DNA of 64,000 nucleotides from Belnapia rosea (GCF_900101615.1 NZ_FMZX01000004.1:206665-270664); one strand, 5' to 3'; positions 1-9,805 are shown, counted from the stretch's first letter. Numbers and translations are program-made. The notes: generated by a model not told the origin, from the sequence alone.

Positions 1-1
1 G

Positions 2-607
2 ATCGGGCGCGGGCTGCCGGTGGAGCATCTCGATTGCGGCGGCGGGCTCGGCATCCCCTACCGGGACGAGCCGGCGCCGGCACCGGAGGCCCTGGCCGGC
101 GCCATCGCCGCGACGCTCGGCCCGCTCGGCCTGCCGGTGATGCTGGAGCCCGGGCGCTGGATCGCGGGGCCGCCCGGCCTGCTTCTGAGTTCCGTCGTGC
201 TGCAGAAGCAGGGCGCCGGGCGCCGCTTCCTGGTGCTCGACGCGGCGATGAACGACCTGGTGCGGCCGGCCATGTACGAGGCCTGGCATGGCATCCTGCC
301 GGTCTCGCCGGCCGACTGCGCCGCCGCGCTCGCCCCCTCCGACGTGGTCGGGCCGGTCTGCGAGACGGGCGACACCTTTGCGCGGGGGCGGGCGTTGCCA
401 TCTCTGCAACCGGGGGCGCTCGTCGCCCTTCTCGATGCGGGAGCCTATGGCGCGGTGATGAGCAGCACCTACAACATGCGTCCCCTGGCGGCGGAGGTGC
501 TGGTCGATGGCAGCCGCTTCGCCGTGGTGCGGGACCGCCAGGGCTATGAGGCGATGCTGGCCGGGCAACGGCTGCCGGACTGGCTGGCCGAGGGGGCTGT
601 CCCCTGA
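2..607 (+). CDS. lysA: Diaminopimelate decarboxylase, C-terminal part (5' end outside window)
   Basis: This is the last 201 residues of a PLP-dependent meso-diaminopimelate decarboxylase, the final enzyme of lysine synthesis. The frame is open from the window edge, so the start lies upstream. The glycine-rich phosphate-binding stretch HLDCGGGLGIPY is near the start, and the C-terminal barrel carries GPVCETGDTF, whose Cys and Glu contribute to the active site across the dimer, followed by GAYGAVMSSTYNMRP, typical of LysA. The next gene appears to begin inside its stop codon, so the two are probably co-transcribed. Another lysine-pathway gene (asd) and a lysyl-tRNA synthetase lie about 10-12 kb away. 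Confidence 0.93.
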   Translation: MGRGLPVEHLDCGGGLGIPYRDEPAPAPEALAGAIAATLGPLGLPVMLEPGRWIAGPPGLLLSSVVLQKQGAGRRFLVLDAAMNDLVRPAMYEAWHGILPVSPADCAAALAPSDVVGPVCETGDTFARGRALPSLQPGALVALLDAGAYGAVMSSTYNMRPLAAEVLVDGSRFAVVRDRQGYEAMLAGQRLPDWLAEGAVP

Positions 608-3198
608 CCCCGGAGCGCCTCGCCGCGGCGCTGGCCCGCTGGCGCCTGCTGGCGCGGTTGGCCCTGCTGTGGGAGGGGCTATGGCCCCGGCTCTGGCCGG
701 TGCTGGCAGTGCTTGGCCTGTTCCTGGCCCTGGCCCTGCTCGACCTGCCGCGGCAGCTCCCGGCGCTGGTGCACATCCTGCTGCTGATGGGCTTCGCCGC
801 GGCACTCGGGCTGGTGGGGTGGCGTGCCTTCCGGGGCTTCGCCGCGCCGGGTGAGGCCGCGGCGGAGCGGCGGCTGGAGCGCGAATCGGGTTTGCGGCAC
901 CGGCCGCTCGCCGCCCTGGCCGACCGGCCGGCCGGTGACGATCCGGCGGCGCTGGCGCTGTGGCATGTGCATCAGCAGCGGGCAGCGGCCCAGCTCAGTC
1001 GGCTGAAGGTTGGCGCACCGCGTCCGGGCCTGCCGGCGCGGGACCCGCGCGCCTTGCGGGCGGGGTTGCTGGTCGGCCTGCTGGCGGCCTTCGTCGTTGC
1101 CGGTGGCGAGGCGGGCGAGCGGCTGCGCCGGTCCGTGACCCCTGCCTTCGCCGGCCCTGTCGCCGGTCCGGGGCTGCGACTCGAGGCCTGGGTGACGCCG
1201 CCGGCCTATACCGGCGCGCCGCCGATATTCCTCGACCCGGCTGGTGGCAGCGCCACGGTGCCGGCTGGCAGCCGGCTGCAGGTCTCGCTCTCGGGCGGTG
1301 GGGGCGGGGTGCCGGAGCTGGTGGCGGATGGGGCGGCAACGCCCTTCCAGGCCCTCGATATGGCGAGCTTCACGGCGGAGATGCCGCTTGATCGCGGGCT
1401 GCACCTGGCCGTTCGCCGGGGCGGCATGGAGCTGGCGCGTTGGGCGCTCGCGGTGCAGGCCGATGGGCCGCCGACCGTGGCCTTCGCCGAGCCGCCGGGC
1501 CGGGCCCCTCGTGGCCTCGGCGCCCGGATGCCCTGGCGGGCGGAGGATGACTGGGGACTCGCCACGCTGCGTGCCGAGTTGCGGCTGAAGGCGCGGCGGG
1601 AGGCGCCGCCCCTGGTGCTCGACCTGCCCCTGCCGGGCGGCGCGCCGAAGACGGCGCGGGGAACGGCGCAGCCCGACCTCTCCGCGCATCCCTGGGCCGG
1701 GCTCGAGGTCGAGGCGCGGCTGCTGGCGCGGGATGGGGCCGGGCAGGAGGGCGCCTCGGAGAGCGCCGGGCTGACCTTGCCCGAGCGGAGCTTCAATCAC
1801 CCCGTGGCGCGGCGCCTCATCGCCATCCGCCGGGACCTGTCGGTCGAGCCGGACCGGCGCAGCCCGGCCCGGCGTGCGCTGGAGGAGGTCGCCCAGGCGC
1901 CGGAGGCCTTCGAGCACGATACCACCACCTATCTCGTCCTGCGCGTGGCCCGCGGGCGGCTGCTGTCGGACCGCCGGCCCGAAGCCGTGCCCGAAGTGCA
2001 GGAGATGCTCTGGCAGACCGCGCTTGCCCTGGAGGAGGGCCGGGACGGCCGCACGCAGCGTGCCCTGCAGCAGGCGCGCGAGGCCCTGCGCGAGGCGCTC
2101 GACCAGGCCGAGCGGCAGCAGCAGGAGGCGCGGGAGAACCCCGAGCGGGCGCAGGAGCAGGCCGAGCAGCGGGCTGAACTGCAGCGCCGGATCCAGGAGC
2201 TGCGGGATGCCATCCGCCAGCATCTCGAGGCGCTGGCCGAACGGCTGCAGCGCGAGAATGCCGAGGCGATGCCGGAAGGCAGCCAGAACCGGCTGATGGA
2301 TCAGCGGGAGATGGACCGCCGCACCCGCCGCATGGAGGAGGCCGCGCGTGAGGGCCGCACCGAGGACGCGAAGAAGGAACTCGCCGAACTCGAGGAGATG
2401 CTGAAGGCGTTGGAGGAGGGCCGCAGCCAGCGTGCCGAAAGCCCCGAGCGGCAGCAGCGGCGCGAGCGCGGACAGCAGCAGATGGGCGTGGTGCAGGACA
2501 TGGTGAAGCGGCAGAGCGAGATGCTCGACCGCAGCCACCAGCGCGCCGAGCAGGGCGAGCGCGACCGCAGCCAGCGCAGCCGGCCGCAGCAGCGCTGGCC
2601 GCAACAGCCCCCGCCGCAACAGCTTCAGCCGCAACAGAATGCCGAGGCGCAGCCGGAGGCGGGCCAGGATGGCCGCCGCCAGCGCGCCCTGCGCCGGGCA
2701 CTCGGTGAGATGATGCAGCAATTCGGCGACCTGACCGGCGAGGTCCCGGAGGGTCTCGGCCGCGCCGATCAGGCGATGCGGGAGGCGCAGGAGGCGCTCG
2801 GCCGTGGTGGCGACCCACGGGATGCCCAGCAGCGGGCGCTGCGTGCCCTGCAGGAAGGTGGCAGGCAGATGGCGCAGTCCATGCAGCGCCAATTCGGCAG
2901 CGCCCAGCCGGGCGAGGGCGAGGAGGAGGGCGAGCCGGGCGACATGGCGGGCGACAACCAGCCAGGCGGCCAGGGGCAGGAGCAGGCGCAGGGCCAGGGC
3001 GAGGGACGTGACCCACTCGGCCGCCGCTCGCGCGACGTGAACGGCAATGCCGATAACGGGGCGGATACCCGTGTGCCGGAGGAGGCGGAGATGCTGCGCA
3101 CCCGCAAGCTCCAGGATGAGCTGCGGCGCCGTGGTGCCGAGCGGGAACGCCCGGTCGAGGAACTGGACTACATCGACAGGCTGCTGAAGCGCTTCTGA
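604..3198 (+). CDS. DUF4175/TIGR02302-type membrane protein with long coiled-coil tail
   Basis: Large protein of about 864 residues with two N-terminal hydrophobic segments, a third near residue 155, a soluble domain to about residue 400, then a very Gln/Glu/Arg-rich helical region and an acidic Gly/Gln-rich tail. This architecture matches the alphaproteobacterial TIGR02302/DUF4175 family, whose function is unknown. The start is uncertain. A TTG at 658 lacks a ribosome binding site and would cut into the conserved N-terminal helix. A CTG at 604 is preceded by AGGGGG seven bases upstream and overlaps the lysA stop as CTGA, so I prefer it; no ATG or GTG is available after the in-frame stop at 547. 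The stop overlaps the start of the CDF gene. Confidence 0.8.
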   Translation: MTPERLAAALARWRLLARLALLWEGLWPRLWPVLAVLGLFLALALLDLPRQLPALVHILLLMGFAAALGLVGWRAFRGFAAPGEAAAERRLERESGLRHRPLAALADRPAGDDPAALALWHVHQQRAAAQLSRLKVGAPRPGLPARDPRALRAGLLVGLLAAFVVAGGEAGERLRRSVTPAFAGPVAGPGLRLEAWVTPPAYTGAPPIFLDPAGGSATVPAGSRLQVSLSGGGGGVPELVADGAATPFQALDMASFTAEMPLDRGLHLAVRRGGMELARWALAVQADGPPTVAFAEPPGRAPRGLGARMPWRAEDDWGLATLRAELRLKARREAPPLVLDLPLPGGAPKTARGTAQPDLSAHPWAGLEVEARLLARDGAGQEGASESAGLTLPERSFNHPVARRLIAIRRDLSVEPDRRSPARRALEEVAQAPEAFEHDTTTYLVLRVARGRLLSDRRPEAVPEVQEMLWQTALALEEGRDGRTQRALQQAREALREALDQAERQQQEARENPERAQEQAEQRAELQRRIQELRDAIRQHLEALAERLQRENAEAMPEGSQNRLMDQREMDRRTRRMEEAAREGRTEDAKKELAELEEMLKALEEGRSQRAESPERQQRRERGQQQMGVVQDMVKRQSEMLDRSHQRAEQGERDRSQRSRPQQRWPQQPPPQQLQPQQNAEAQPEAGQDGRRQRALRRALGEMMQQFGDLTGEVPEGLGRADQAMREAQEALGRGGDPRDAQQRALRALQEGGRQMAQSMQRQFGSAQPGEGEEEGEPGDMAGDNQPGGQGQEQAQGQGEGRDPLGRRSRDVNGNADNGADTRVPEEAEMLRTRKLQDELRRRGAERERPVEELDYIDRLLKRF

Positions 3199-4160
3199 TG
3201 CCGCATGGCGACCACCACCATCATCACGGGCACGACCATGATGGCCATAGCCATGGTCATGGCCATGGCCACGCGCATGGGCCGGCGCCGGGCGAGCGGG
3301 GCTTCGCCCTCGGTGTCTCGCTCAATCTCGGCTTCGTCGCGCTGGAGGTGGTCGCAGGGCTGATCGCCGGCTCCCTGGCGCTGTTGGCGGATGCGGGACA
3401 CAACCTCTCCGACGTGCTCGGCCTGGTGCTGGCCTGGGTGGCGGTGCGGCTGGCCCGGCGCCTGCCCGGTGGGCGACGGACCTATGGATGGCATCGCGGC
3501 ACCATCCTGGCGGCGCTCGCCAATGCCATGCTGCTGCTGGTCGCGGTCGGCGCCATCGCCCTGGAGTCGGTGCGGCGGCTGATGGAGCCCGCGCCGGTCG
3601 CCACCGGCTTCATGATGGCCGTGGCGGCGGCCGGCATCCTGGTGAATGGCGGCACGGCGCTGCTCTTCGCCCGAGGACGGGAGGAGGATATCAACCGCCG
3701 GGGTGCCTATCTGCACATGATGGCGGATGCCGGCGTCTCGGCCGGCGTGGTGCTCGGCGGGCTGCTGATCCGGCTGACCGGGTGGGACTGGGTGGACCCC
3801 GCCGCCGGGCTGGTCATCGCCGCGGTGATCCTGATCGGCACCTGGGGCTTGCTGCGGGAGTCGGTCGATCTCGCCATGGACATGGTGCCGCGCGGAATCG
3901 ACCCGGAGGCGGTCGGCGCCTGGCTGGCAGGGCAGCCCGGCGTCGCCGAGGTGCATGACCTGCATATCTGGGCGCTCTCCACCACGGAGACGGCCCTGAC
4001 GGCGCATCTGGTGCGGCCTGGGGCGCTGGTGGATGACGGCTTCCTCTGCGCGGTGCAGCAGGGGCTGCAGGAGCGTTTCCGGATCAGCCATGCGACCCTG
4101 CAGGTGGAGCAGGGAGACCCAGCCTATCCTTGCGCGCTGGCGCCTGCCGAAGCGCTTTGA
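3198..4160 (+). CDS. Cation diffusion facilitator (CDF) metal exporter, CzcD/ZitB-like
   Basis: A 320-residue inner-membrane transporter expected to export Zn(II) or related divalent metals against protons. The first 28 residues are a His/Asp/Gly metal-binding tract (HGDHHHHHGHDHDGHSHG). Transmembrane helices follow, with the CDF metal-site patterns ADAGHNLSD in TM2 and HMMADAG in TM5, and a cytoplasmic C-terminal domain containing VHDLHIWALS. Its ATG overlaps the preceding stop (TGATG), implying translational coupling. Substrate choice between Zn, Cd and Co cannot be read from the sequence. Confidence 0.93.
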   Translation: MPHGDHHHHHGHDHDGHSHGHGHGHAHGPAPGERGFALGVSLNLGFVALEVVAGLIAGSLALLADAGHNLSDVLGLVLAWVAVRLARRLPGGRRTYGWHRGTILAALANAMLLLVAVGAIALESVRRLMEPAPVATGFMMAVAAAGILVNGGTALLFARGREEDINRRGAYLHMMADAGVSAGVVLGGLLIRLTGWDWVDPAAGLVIAAVILIGTWGLLRESVDLAMDMVPRGIDPEAVGAWLAGQPGVAEVHDLHIWALSTTETALTAHLVRPGALVDDGFLCAVQQGLQERFRISHATLQVEQGDPAYPCALAPAEAL

Positions 4161-4244
4161 CCCGTTCCGCCCCCGGCCCGACAACCCGGGCCGGTAGCAT
4201 CGCGTTCCTGCTGGCGACTGAGCCGAGGACGGGAGAGACAAGCG

Positions 4245-5414
4245 ATGCGGGCATTATGTTGGCACGGCAAGCAGGATATCCGCTGCGATACCGTCCCCGA
4301 TCCGAAGATTGAGCATCCGCGCGACGCGATCATCAAGGTCACGTCCTGCGCCATCTGCGGCTCCGACCTGCACCTGTATGACAACTTCATGCCGGGCATG
4401 GAGAATGGCGACATCATGGGCCATGAGACCATGGGGATTGTCGAGGAGGTCGGGTCCGAGGTCTCGAACCTGAAGAAGGGCGACCGTGTCGTCATCCCCT
4501 TCACCATCTTCTGCGGCGAGTGCGACCAGTGCCGGCGCGGCAATTTCTCGGTCTGCGAGCGGAGCAACCGCAACAAGTCGCTGGCCGACAAGGTCTTCGG
4601 CCACACGACGGCAGGCCTGTTCGGCTACACGCACCTGACCGGCGGCTATCCGGGCGGGCAGGCCGAGTATCTGCGGGTGCCCTTCGCCGACAGGACGCAT
4701 ATCAAGGTACCGGGCGGCATCCCGGACGAGACGCTGCTCTTCCTCAGCGACATCTTCCCGACGGGCTGGCAGGCCGCGGTGCAATGCGACATCCAGCCGG
4801 ACGACACCGTCGCCATCTGGGGCTGCGGGCCGGTCGGGCAATTCGCCATCCGCTCCGCGCTGCTGCTGGGCGCGAAGCAGGTCATCGCCATCGACCGGGT
4901 GCCGGAGCGGCTGGCGATGGCGGAGGCGGGCGGCGCGACCGTCATCGACTTCTCGAAGGAGAGCGTGGTCGAGCGGCTGAACGAGCTGACCCGCGGCAAG
5001 GGCCCGGAGAAGTGCATCGACTGCGTCGGCCTCGAGGCGCATGCCACGGCAACCATCGACAGCATGTATGACCGCGCCAAGCAGGCGGTAATGCTGGAGA
5101 CCGACCGGCCGCATGTGCTGCGGGAGATGATGTATGTCTGCCGCCCTGCCGGTGTGCTCTCCATCCCCGGCGTCTATGGCGGGCTGCTCGACAAGGTCCC
5201 CTTCGGGATGGCGATGAACAAGGGCCTGACCTTCCGCATGGGCCAGACCCATGTGAACCGCTGGACCGACGACCTGCTGCGGCGGATCGAGCAGGGGCAG
5301 ATCGACCCGTCCTTCGTCATCACCCATACCGTCGGGCTGGCGGAGGGGCCGAACATGTACAAGACCTTCCGCGACAAGCTGGATGGCTGCATCAAAGTGG
5401 TGCTGAAGCCATGA
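4245..5414 (+). CDS. Zinc-dependent alcohol dehydrogenase, formaldehyde dehydrogenase-like
   Basis: Medium-chain dehydrogenase of 389 residues. The catalytic zinc ligands are visible as Cys38 (CAICGSD) and His60-Glu61 (GHETMG). Structural-zinc cysteines fall at about 90, 93, 96 and 104 ([16 protein letters not shown]). The Rossmann glycine pattern is GCGPVGQF. Length and layout match the glutathione-independent formaldehyde dehydrogenase branch, but the substrate is not certain. GGGAGAG lies about 7 bases before the ATG. The stop overlaps the next start as ATGA, so the two genes form a pair. Confidence 0.9.
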   Translation: MRALCWHGKQDIRCDTVPDPKIEHPRDAIIKVTSCAICGSDLHLYDNFMPGMENGDIMGHETMGIVEEVGSEVSNLKKGDRVVIPFTIFCGECDQCRRGNFSVCERSNRNKSLADKVFGHTTAGLFGYTHLTGGYPGGQAEYLRVPFADRTHIKVPGGIPDETLLFLSDIFPTGWQAAVQCDIQPDDTVAIWGCGPVGQFAIRSALLLGAKQVIAIDRVPERLAMAEAGGATVIDFSKESVVERLNELTRGKGPEKCIDCVGLEAHATATIDSMYDRAKQAVMLETDRPHVLREMMYVCRPAGVLSIPGVYGGLLDKVPFGMAMNKGLTFRMGQTHVNRWTDDLLRRIEQGQIDPSFVITHTVGLAEGPNMYKTFRDKLDGCIKVVLKP

Positions 5415-5935
5415 GCCGCCCGGTGATCGCGCCGAAGCATGCGCGGGCGCTCGCGCAGGGGCTCGGCTGGTTCAGCATCGGCCTCGGCGTGGCCGAGGTG
5501 CTGATGCCGCATCGCGTCACCCGTGCGACCGGTCTGCACGGGCATGAGAGGCTGGTCGCCAGCTACGGCGTGCGGGAGATCGCCACGGGGATCGGGCTGC
5601 TGACCTCCCGCGACCCGACGCCGTGGCTCTGGGGCAGGGTTGGCGGCGATGCGCTCGATATCGGGACGCTTGCCGCCGGGCTGCGGCCGGCCAACCGGGA
5701 TCGGGAGCGGTCCGGGGCGGCGTTGCTGGCGGTCCTCGGCGTGGCGGCGCTCGACCTGGTCTGCGTGCTGGCGCTGAAGCCCTCGCGGCGACCGCCGCTG
5801 CCGCTGGCCGATTACCGACGCCGCAGCGGCCTGCCGCAGCCGCCTGGCGCTATGCGCGGTGCGGCGAGCGACTTCGTGGTGCCCGCCGATATGCGGACGC
5901 CACCGGCGCTGCGCTGGCCGGCAGAGGCGCGGTAG
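5411..5935 (+). CDS. Small membrane protein, unknown function
   Basis: A 174-residue protein translationally coupled (ATGA) to the alcohol dehydrogenase. The N-terminal half has hydrophobic helices around [17 protein letters not shown] and [11 protein letters not shown], and a further segment near [18 protein letters not shown]. The C-terminal 50 residues are Pro/Arg-rich and probably disordered. It resembles the membrane part seen next to cyclase/dehydrase-type proteins in alphaproteobacteria, but I cannot assign a function. Confidence 0.75.
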   Translation: MSRPVIAPKHARALAQGLGWFSIGLGVAEVLMPHRVTRATGLHGHERLVASYGVREIATGIGLLTSRDPTPWLWGRVGGDALDIGTLAAGLRPANRDRERSGAALLAVLGVAALDLVCVLALKPSRRPPLPLADYRRRSGLPQPPGAMRGAASDFVVPADMRTPPALRWPAEAR

Positions 5936-6021
5936 CACCGCAAGGCGGATCAAACTTGTCGCAGGCCGGGCCGTTGTCCTGCTGCTACCTGCGGGCAATT
6001 CCAGACACAGGATTGGTGACC

Positions 6022-6282
6022 ATGAGCAAGCCCCATTCCCGCACCACGGAAAAGAACAACGACCATACCGGTGGCGGCCCGGGCAGCAGCCACCAGGGCG
6101 GATCGCACGGCCATGCCACGCGGTCCCAGGACAAGTCCAATAGCGACACCACGCCCGAGCCCGGCGCGCCGACCAACACCGACCGCTCCCACGTGTCCGG
6201 TGGCGGCGGGGAGCGCGATGTCGCGCATACGCATGACCATGTCTACAAAAGCTCCAAGCACAGCAGCTCCAAGGACGACTAG
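6022..6282 (+). CDS. Small hydrophilic, probably disordered protein
   Basis: An 86-residue product with almost no hydrophobic residues, rich in Ser, Gly, His, Thr, Asp and Lys. It starts at ATG 6022 (MSKPHSRTTEKN) and ends KHSSSKDD. No known domain is recognised. The composition suggests a stress-type intrinsically disordered protein or a metal-binding His-rich peptide; both are guesses. The ribosome binding site is weak (AGGAT). It stands alone, between two operons of opposite direction. Confidence 0.6.
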   Translation: MSKPHSRTTEKNNDHTGGGPGSSHQGGSHGHATRSQDKSNSDTTPEPGAPTNTDRSHVSGGGGERDVAHTHDHVYKSSKHSSSKDD

Positions 6283-6355
6283 GAGCCCTGGCTGAACGGC
6301 GGCGCGTGGCCTGCTCCGGCGTGTTCCGTCACGCCGGAGAATGGCGCCGCCGGCC

Positions 6356-6772
6356 CTAGATCACCTGATACCGTGCCCGTGCCGCCCGCTCGATGGCGCC
6401 GGCGATGAGGCGGTCGATATCCATGGCGATGCGGAAGTCCTGGAGGAATTGCAGCTCCTCCTGCGTCAGGTCGCCATCTGCCGCGGCGACTTCGCAGGCC
6501 AGCAGATAGGCCGTTTCGCGCAGCCGTGGCGGCAGGGCCTCGCGGATCAGGGTGCAGGCGCGGTCCAGCCCGTCCGCCCGGTCGAGCAGGGTGAGGCAGG
6601 TCTCGGTCACGCTCGAGATGCCGTTCGGGTGGAAGTCGCTGAAGGCCGGCAGGGTCTGTACCAGCCGGGACATCATGGCGAGCTCGGCATCCGACATCAT
6701 GCGGTCGGAGGCCGCCATCAGCACCATGGCGCAGACCAGCGCCTCCTGCGGATTGAAACGGGTATTGGGCAT
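6356..6772 (-). CDS. TerB-like protein
   Basis: A 138-residue all-helical protein. The start was placed at the ATG giving MPNTRFNPQEALV, which has GAGG about 7 bases upstream; the longer frame begins with an unlikely Arg-rich extension. Two acidic motifs, MSDAELAMM and ADGDLTQEE, match the two metal-binding loops of the TerB fold (tellurite-resistance/TerB-like family), proteins thought to act at the membrane in stress responses. The gene is isolated, not in a ter operon, so tellurite resistance should not be assumed. Confidence 0.75.
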   Translation of the reverse strand: MPNTRFNPQEALVCAMVLMAASDRMMSDAELAMMSRLVQTLPAFSDFHPNGISSVTETCLTLLDRADGLDRACTLIREALPPRLRETAYLLACEVAAADGDLTQEELQFLQDFRIAMDIDRLIAGAIERAARARYQVI

Positions 6773-6835
6773 GGGGAGCCTCGCTTTCCGGCGGTTGGTC
6801 GCCCGGCCTGCGGGCGGCGTCAACCACTCAGCCTG

Positions 6836-9628
6836 TCACCCTTCTGCCAGGAAGGCACGCGTCTCCGCCACCACCTCGGCGAGGCCGGTCCGGCGGAGCG
6901 GCACGCCCTCGGGCAGGCCGGCCAGCAGGCGGGAGGGGCAGGAGCGGTCGAGCAGGACGAAGACGCCGCGGTCATCCGCCCGGCGGATCAGCCGGCCGAA
7001 GGCCTGGCGCAGCCGGTGGCGGGCCAGCGCGTCGTCATAGCCCTTGGGGTCGCCGCCGGAGAGGTGGACGCGGCGCTCCCGGTGCAGGATGGAGGGGCGG
7101 GGCCAGGGCACCCTGTCGAAAACCAGCAGGCGGAGGCTGCGGCCGGGCACATCGACGCCATCCCGCATCGCATCCGTCCCGAGCAGGCAGGAATTCTCCT
7201 CGGCGCGGAAGACATCCACGAGGGTGGCGTTGTCCATCGCGTCCATGTGCTGGGCATAGAGCGGGATGCCGGCCGCCTCCAGCCGGGGCGCCATGTGGCG
7301 GAACCCGTCCCGCAGCCGCCGGATGGCGGTGAAGAGGCCGAGGCCGCCGCCGCCGGCCGCCAGGAACAGCGCCCCCATCGCCGCCGAGATCTGGGCGGAG
7401 CGGGTCTTGTCCACATCCGTCACCACGAAGGCGCGGGTGCGGGCGGCATAGTCGAAGGGTGACGGGAAGGCCGCGCGGATGGCCGGCGTCGCCAGGTGGC
7501 TGGCGCCGGTGCGGGCCTCGGCGGCCACCCAGTCGGCTTCCTGGTCGCCGCCCAGCCCGGCATCGCGGAGCGTGGCCGAGGTCACGAGCAGGCCATGCGC
7601 CGGGGCGGCGACGGTCAGTGCGAAGGGCGTCGTCGGGTCGAGCCAGTGGCGGTGCAGGCCGGCATCCACCTCGCGGCCCTCGCGGCGGGTCAGCGCCAGC
7701 CAGTCGACGAAGGCGCGGCGCTCACCTGGGGAGGGGGGCGGCTCACGCAGGGCGCGGAGCATGCCCTGCCAGGCGGCGAGGGGCATCAGGGCACGGCGCT
7801 CGATCCCCTTGGCGGCGGTCTCGTAGCGGATGCGGTCAGTGGTCTCGAGCTCCTCCACCTCATCCTCGAGCCGGGCCATCAGCTTCTCGCGCAGACGGGC
7901 CAGCGGTTCCTCGATGCGCTTGAGGGCGCGCTCCAGCGCCTCGCCGGCCTCGGGCAGGTCCTCGCCGAGCGGGTGCAGGTCGCATTGCACGTCATAGAGG
8001 CCGTCCTCCTCCCGGGCGCGGGCGAGGACCTGGCGGCGGACGGCGCGGAGGAAGACCTCGGTCGGGTTGGATTGCCGCTCGGCCGCGGCTTCCGAGGCGG
8101 GCTCGCGCGGCTCCTCGGAGAGGCGCGTCACCCAGCCGAGGCCGGGGAGGGCGCGGGCGGCGTGGAGGGCGGCCTCCATCGGCGGCAGCAGGTCGGGCAG
8201 GTCGCCGGCCAGCTCCTCGATTCGCCGCCGGAGGCCCCGGGCGCGGCTGCGGCCGCCCTCGGCGCCGAGCAGCCAGCGGCGCATCTCCGCCGTCTCGCCG
8301 CCGCACAGCGCCGCGGAGAAGGCGGCGTCGGCGGCATCGAAGAGGTGATGCCCCTCGTCGAAGACGTAGCGCAGCGGCCGCACATCCTCCGCCCCGCCCT
8401 GCGCCGCCTGGACCATCACCAGCGCATGGTTGGCGACGACGAGCGTCGCCGTGCGGGCACGGCGGATGGAGTGCTCGACATAGCATTGCTTGTAGCGCGG
8501 GCAGGCCGAGCGGATGCACTCGCCCCGCCGGTCGGCGAGCGGCCAGATGCTGGCGGGGCCGTGCAGCTCCGCCACCCAGCCGGGGAAGTCGCCGGCCATA
8601 AGGTCGCCATCGCGGGTTGCCAGCGCCCAGCGGGCGACGAGGGCCAGCGGCACGGCCATGTCGGGGTGGGTGGCCTGGCCCAGCATCTCGTCGAGGTTCA
8701 GCAGGCAGAGGTAATTCTCCCGCCCCTTGCGGACGACGACCCGGCGGCGGCGCTCCTCCGGCTCCGGGTAGAGGCGGCCGAGCTCCTGGTCGATCTGGCG
8801 CTGCAGGTTGCGGGTGAAGGTGGAGATCCAGACCGGGGCGCCGTTCCGCTCCGCCCAGAGGCTGGCCGGGGCGATGTAGCCGAGGGTCTTGCCCGTGCCG
8901 GTGCCGGCCTCGGCGAGGACGATATGCGGCGTGCCGCGATCCTCGCGCGGGGCGAAGGCGCCGCTGGCGGCGGAGGCGTAGTCGGCCTGCTGCGGGCGCT
9001 GCTCGGAACCCTCGCCGAGGATCTGGGCGAGGCGGGTGCGCGCCTCGCCGGGCGAGACCTCGAAGCTGCCGGGTGGCTGGGCGGGGCCGGGATCCTCCCA
9101 GTCGGGCAGGCGGCGCCAGACCTTGTAGGGATCGAGCGAGGGTTTCTCCTGATCCGCGCCGAGGGCGGCGAGGACGGATTCGGCCCAGGCCCAGCCGGCC
9201 ACCTTCTTCAGATGGGTGGCGAGGATGGCGGCGTCGCGGTTCAGCGGCAGGTGGCGGCCGGCGGCGAGGTGGCGCAGCAGGATGGTCGCCATCTCGGGCA
9301 GCTGGGCCGCCGCCGCCGCATCATCCGCCGGCGGGGTGAGGTCGAGCGCCATGGCGAGGCCGCGCGGCGTCGGCGCGGCCGGGCGTGCCGGCATGCAGAA
9401 GGCGAAGAGCTCCAGCAGGTCGAAGGCGGCGTCGAAGCGCGGCAGGTCCAGCCGGCGGGCGGTGGCGGGGGCATGGACCAGCAAGGGCGCGGCGCCGCCC
9501 AGCGCCTCGGCGAGGCCCGAGGCGGAGAGGGCCAGCAACTCGCCATCCGGGGTGAGCAGGGTGGCGCGGCCGAGGCCGGCGACCAGGGCCGGGGCGTCGG
9601 GCAGGAGGAGGCGCGGGGGCTGGGGCAT
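6836..9628 (-). CDS. DinG/XPD-type ATP-dependent DNA helicase
   Basis: A 930-residue superfamily 2 helicase. Walker A is AGTGTGKT at about 241-248 and the DEAH-type box is DEGH at about 424-427. Cysteines at about 308, 371, 376 and 382 (GECIRSACPRYKQC) are placed to hold the 4Fe-4S cluster of the XPD/DinG family. The C-terminal RecA-like domain contains GRSLRLLVFDRVPW and RQAFGRLIRR. The first 170 or so residues resemble a decayed DnaQ-like exonuclease fold without visible acidic catalytic motifs. A role in DNA repair or replication restart is inferred from the family. Confidence 0.9.
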   Translation of the reverse strand: MPQPPRLLLPDAPALVAGLGRATLLTPDGELLALSASGLAEALGGAAPLLVHAPATARRLDLPRFDAAFDLLELFAFCMPARPAAPTPRGLAMALDLTPPADDAAAAAQLPEMATILLRHLAAGRHLPLNRDAAILATHLKKVAGWAWAESVLAALGADQEKPSLDPYKVWRRLPDWEDPGPAQPPGSFEVSPGEARTRLAQILGEGSEQRPQQADYASAASGAFAPREDRGTPHIVLAEAGTGTGKTLGYIAPASLWAERNGAPVWISTFTRNLQRQIDQELGRLYPEPEERRRRVVVRKGRENYLCLLNLDEMLGQATHPDMAVPLALVARWALATRDGDLMAGDFPGWVAELHGPASIWPLADRRGECIRSACPRYKQCYVEHSIRRARTATLVVANHALVMVQAAQGGAEDVRPLRYVFDEGHHLFDAADAAFSAALCGGETAEMRRWLLGAEGGRSRARGLRRRIEELAGDLPDLLPPMEAALHAARALPGLGWVTRLSEEPREPASEAAAERQSNPTEVFLRAVRRQVLARAREEDGLYDVQCDLHPLGEDLPEAGEALERALKRIEEPLARLREKLMARLEDEVEELETTDRIRYETAAKGIERRALMPLAAWQGMLRALREPPPSPGERRAFVDWLALTRREGREVDAGLHRHWLDPTTPFALTVAAPAHGLLVTSATLRDAGLGGDQEADWVAAEARTGASHLATPAIRAAFPSPFDYAARTRAFVVTDVDKTRSAQISAAMGALFLAAGGGGLGLFTAIRRLRDGFRHMAPRLEAAGIPLYAQHMDAMDNATLVDVFRAEENSCLLGTDAMRDGVDVPGRSLRLLVFDRVPWPRPSILHRERRVHLSGGDPKGYDDALARHRLRQAFGRLIRRADDRGVFVLLDRSCPSRLLAGLPEGVPLRRTGLAEVVAETRAFLAEG

Positions 9629-9740
9629 GTGTTCGCGCTTTACCCCATATCCCGCACCGGGTCTTTAGAACTCCCCACAAAACCGCTTCGCGGCTTTGCG
9701 GGGCCCCGAATTGTCGCTCAATGCCCAAGGTCTCGCACAG

Positions 9741-9765
9741 CCTTCCGTGGCAAAGCCACGGAAGG
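9741..9765. terminator. Perfect 11-bp hairpin between two minus-strand genes
   Basis: CCTTCCGTGGC, AAA, GCCACGGAAGG form an 11-bp perfect stem with a 3-base loop just downstream of the D-cysteine desulfhydrase stop (minus strand). There is no long U-tract, so it may be a terminator of the weaker type or a dispersed intergenic palindrome. A smaller hairpin-prone stretch (CCGCTTCGCGG) lies at 9683-9693. Confidence 0.5.
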
Positions 9766-9805
9766 ACACCGGGCAGGAGCCGGTTTTGATCGCCGGCTTG
9801 ATGGA

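Noticed and set aside
679..2892. Long minus-strand open frame opposite the DUF4175-type gene
   Set aside because: Very Leu/Arg/His-rich shadow of the Gln/Glu/Arg-rich coding strand; no ribosome site or family similarity.
3200..3285. Repetitive CAT/CAC tract
   Set aside because: Encodes the His-rich metal-binding N-terminus of the CDF protein; not a microsatellite or CRISPR.
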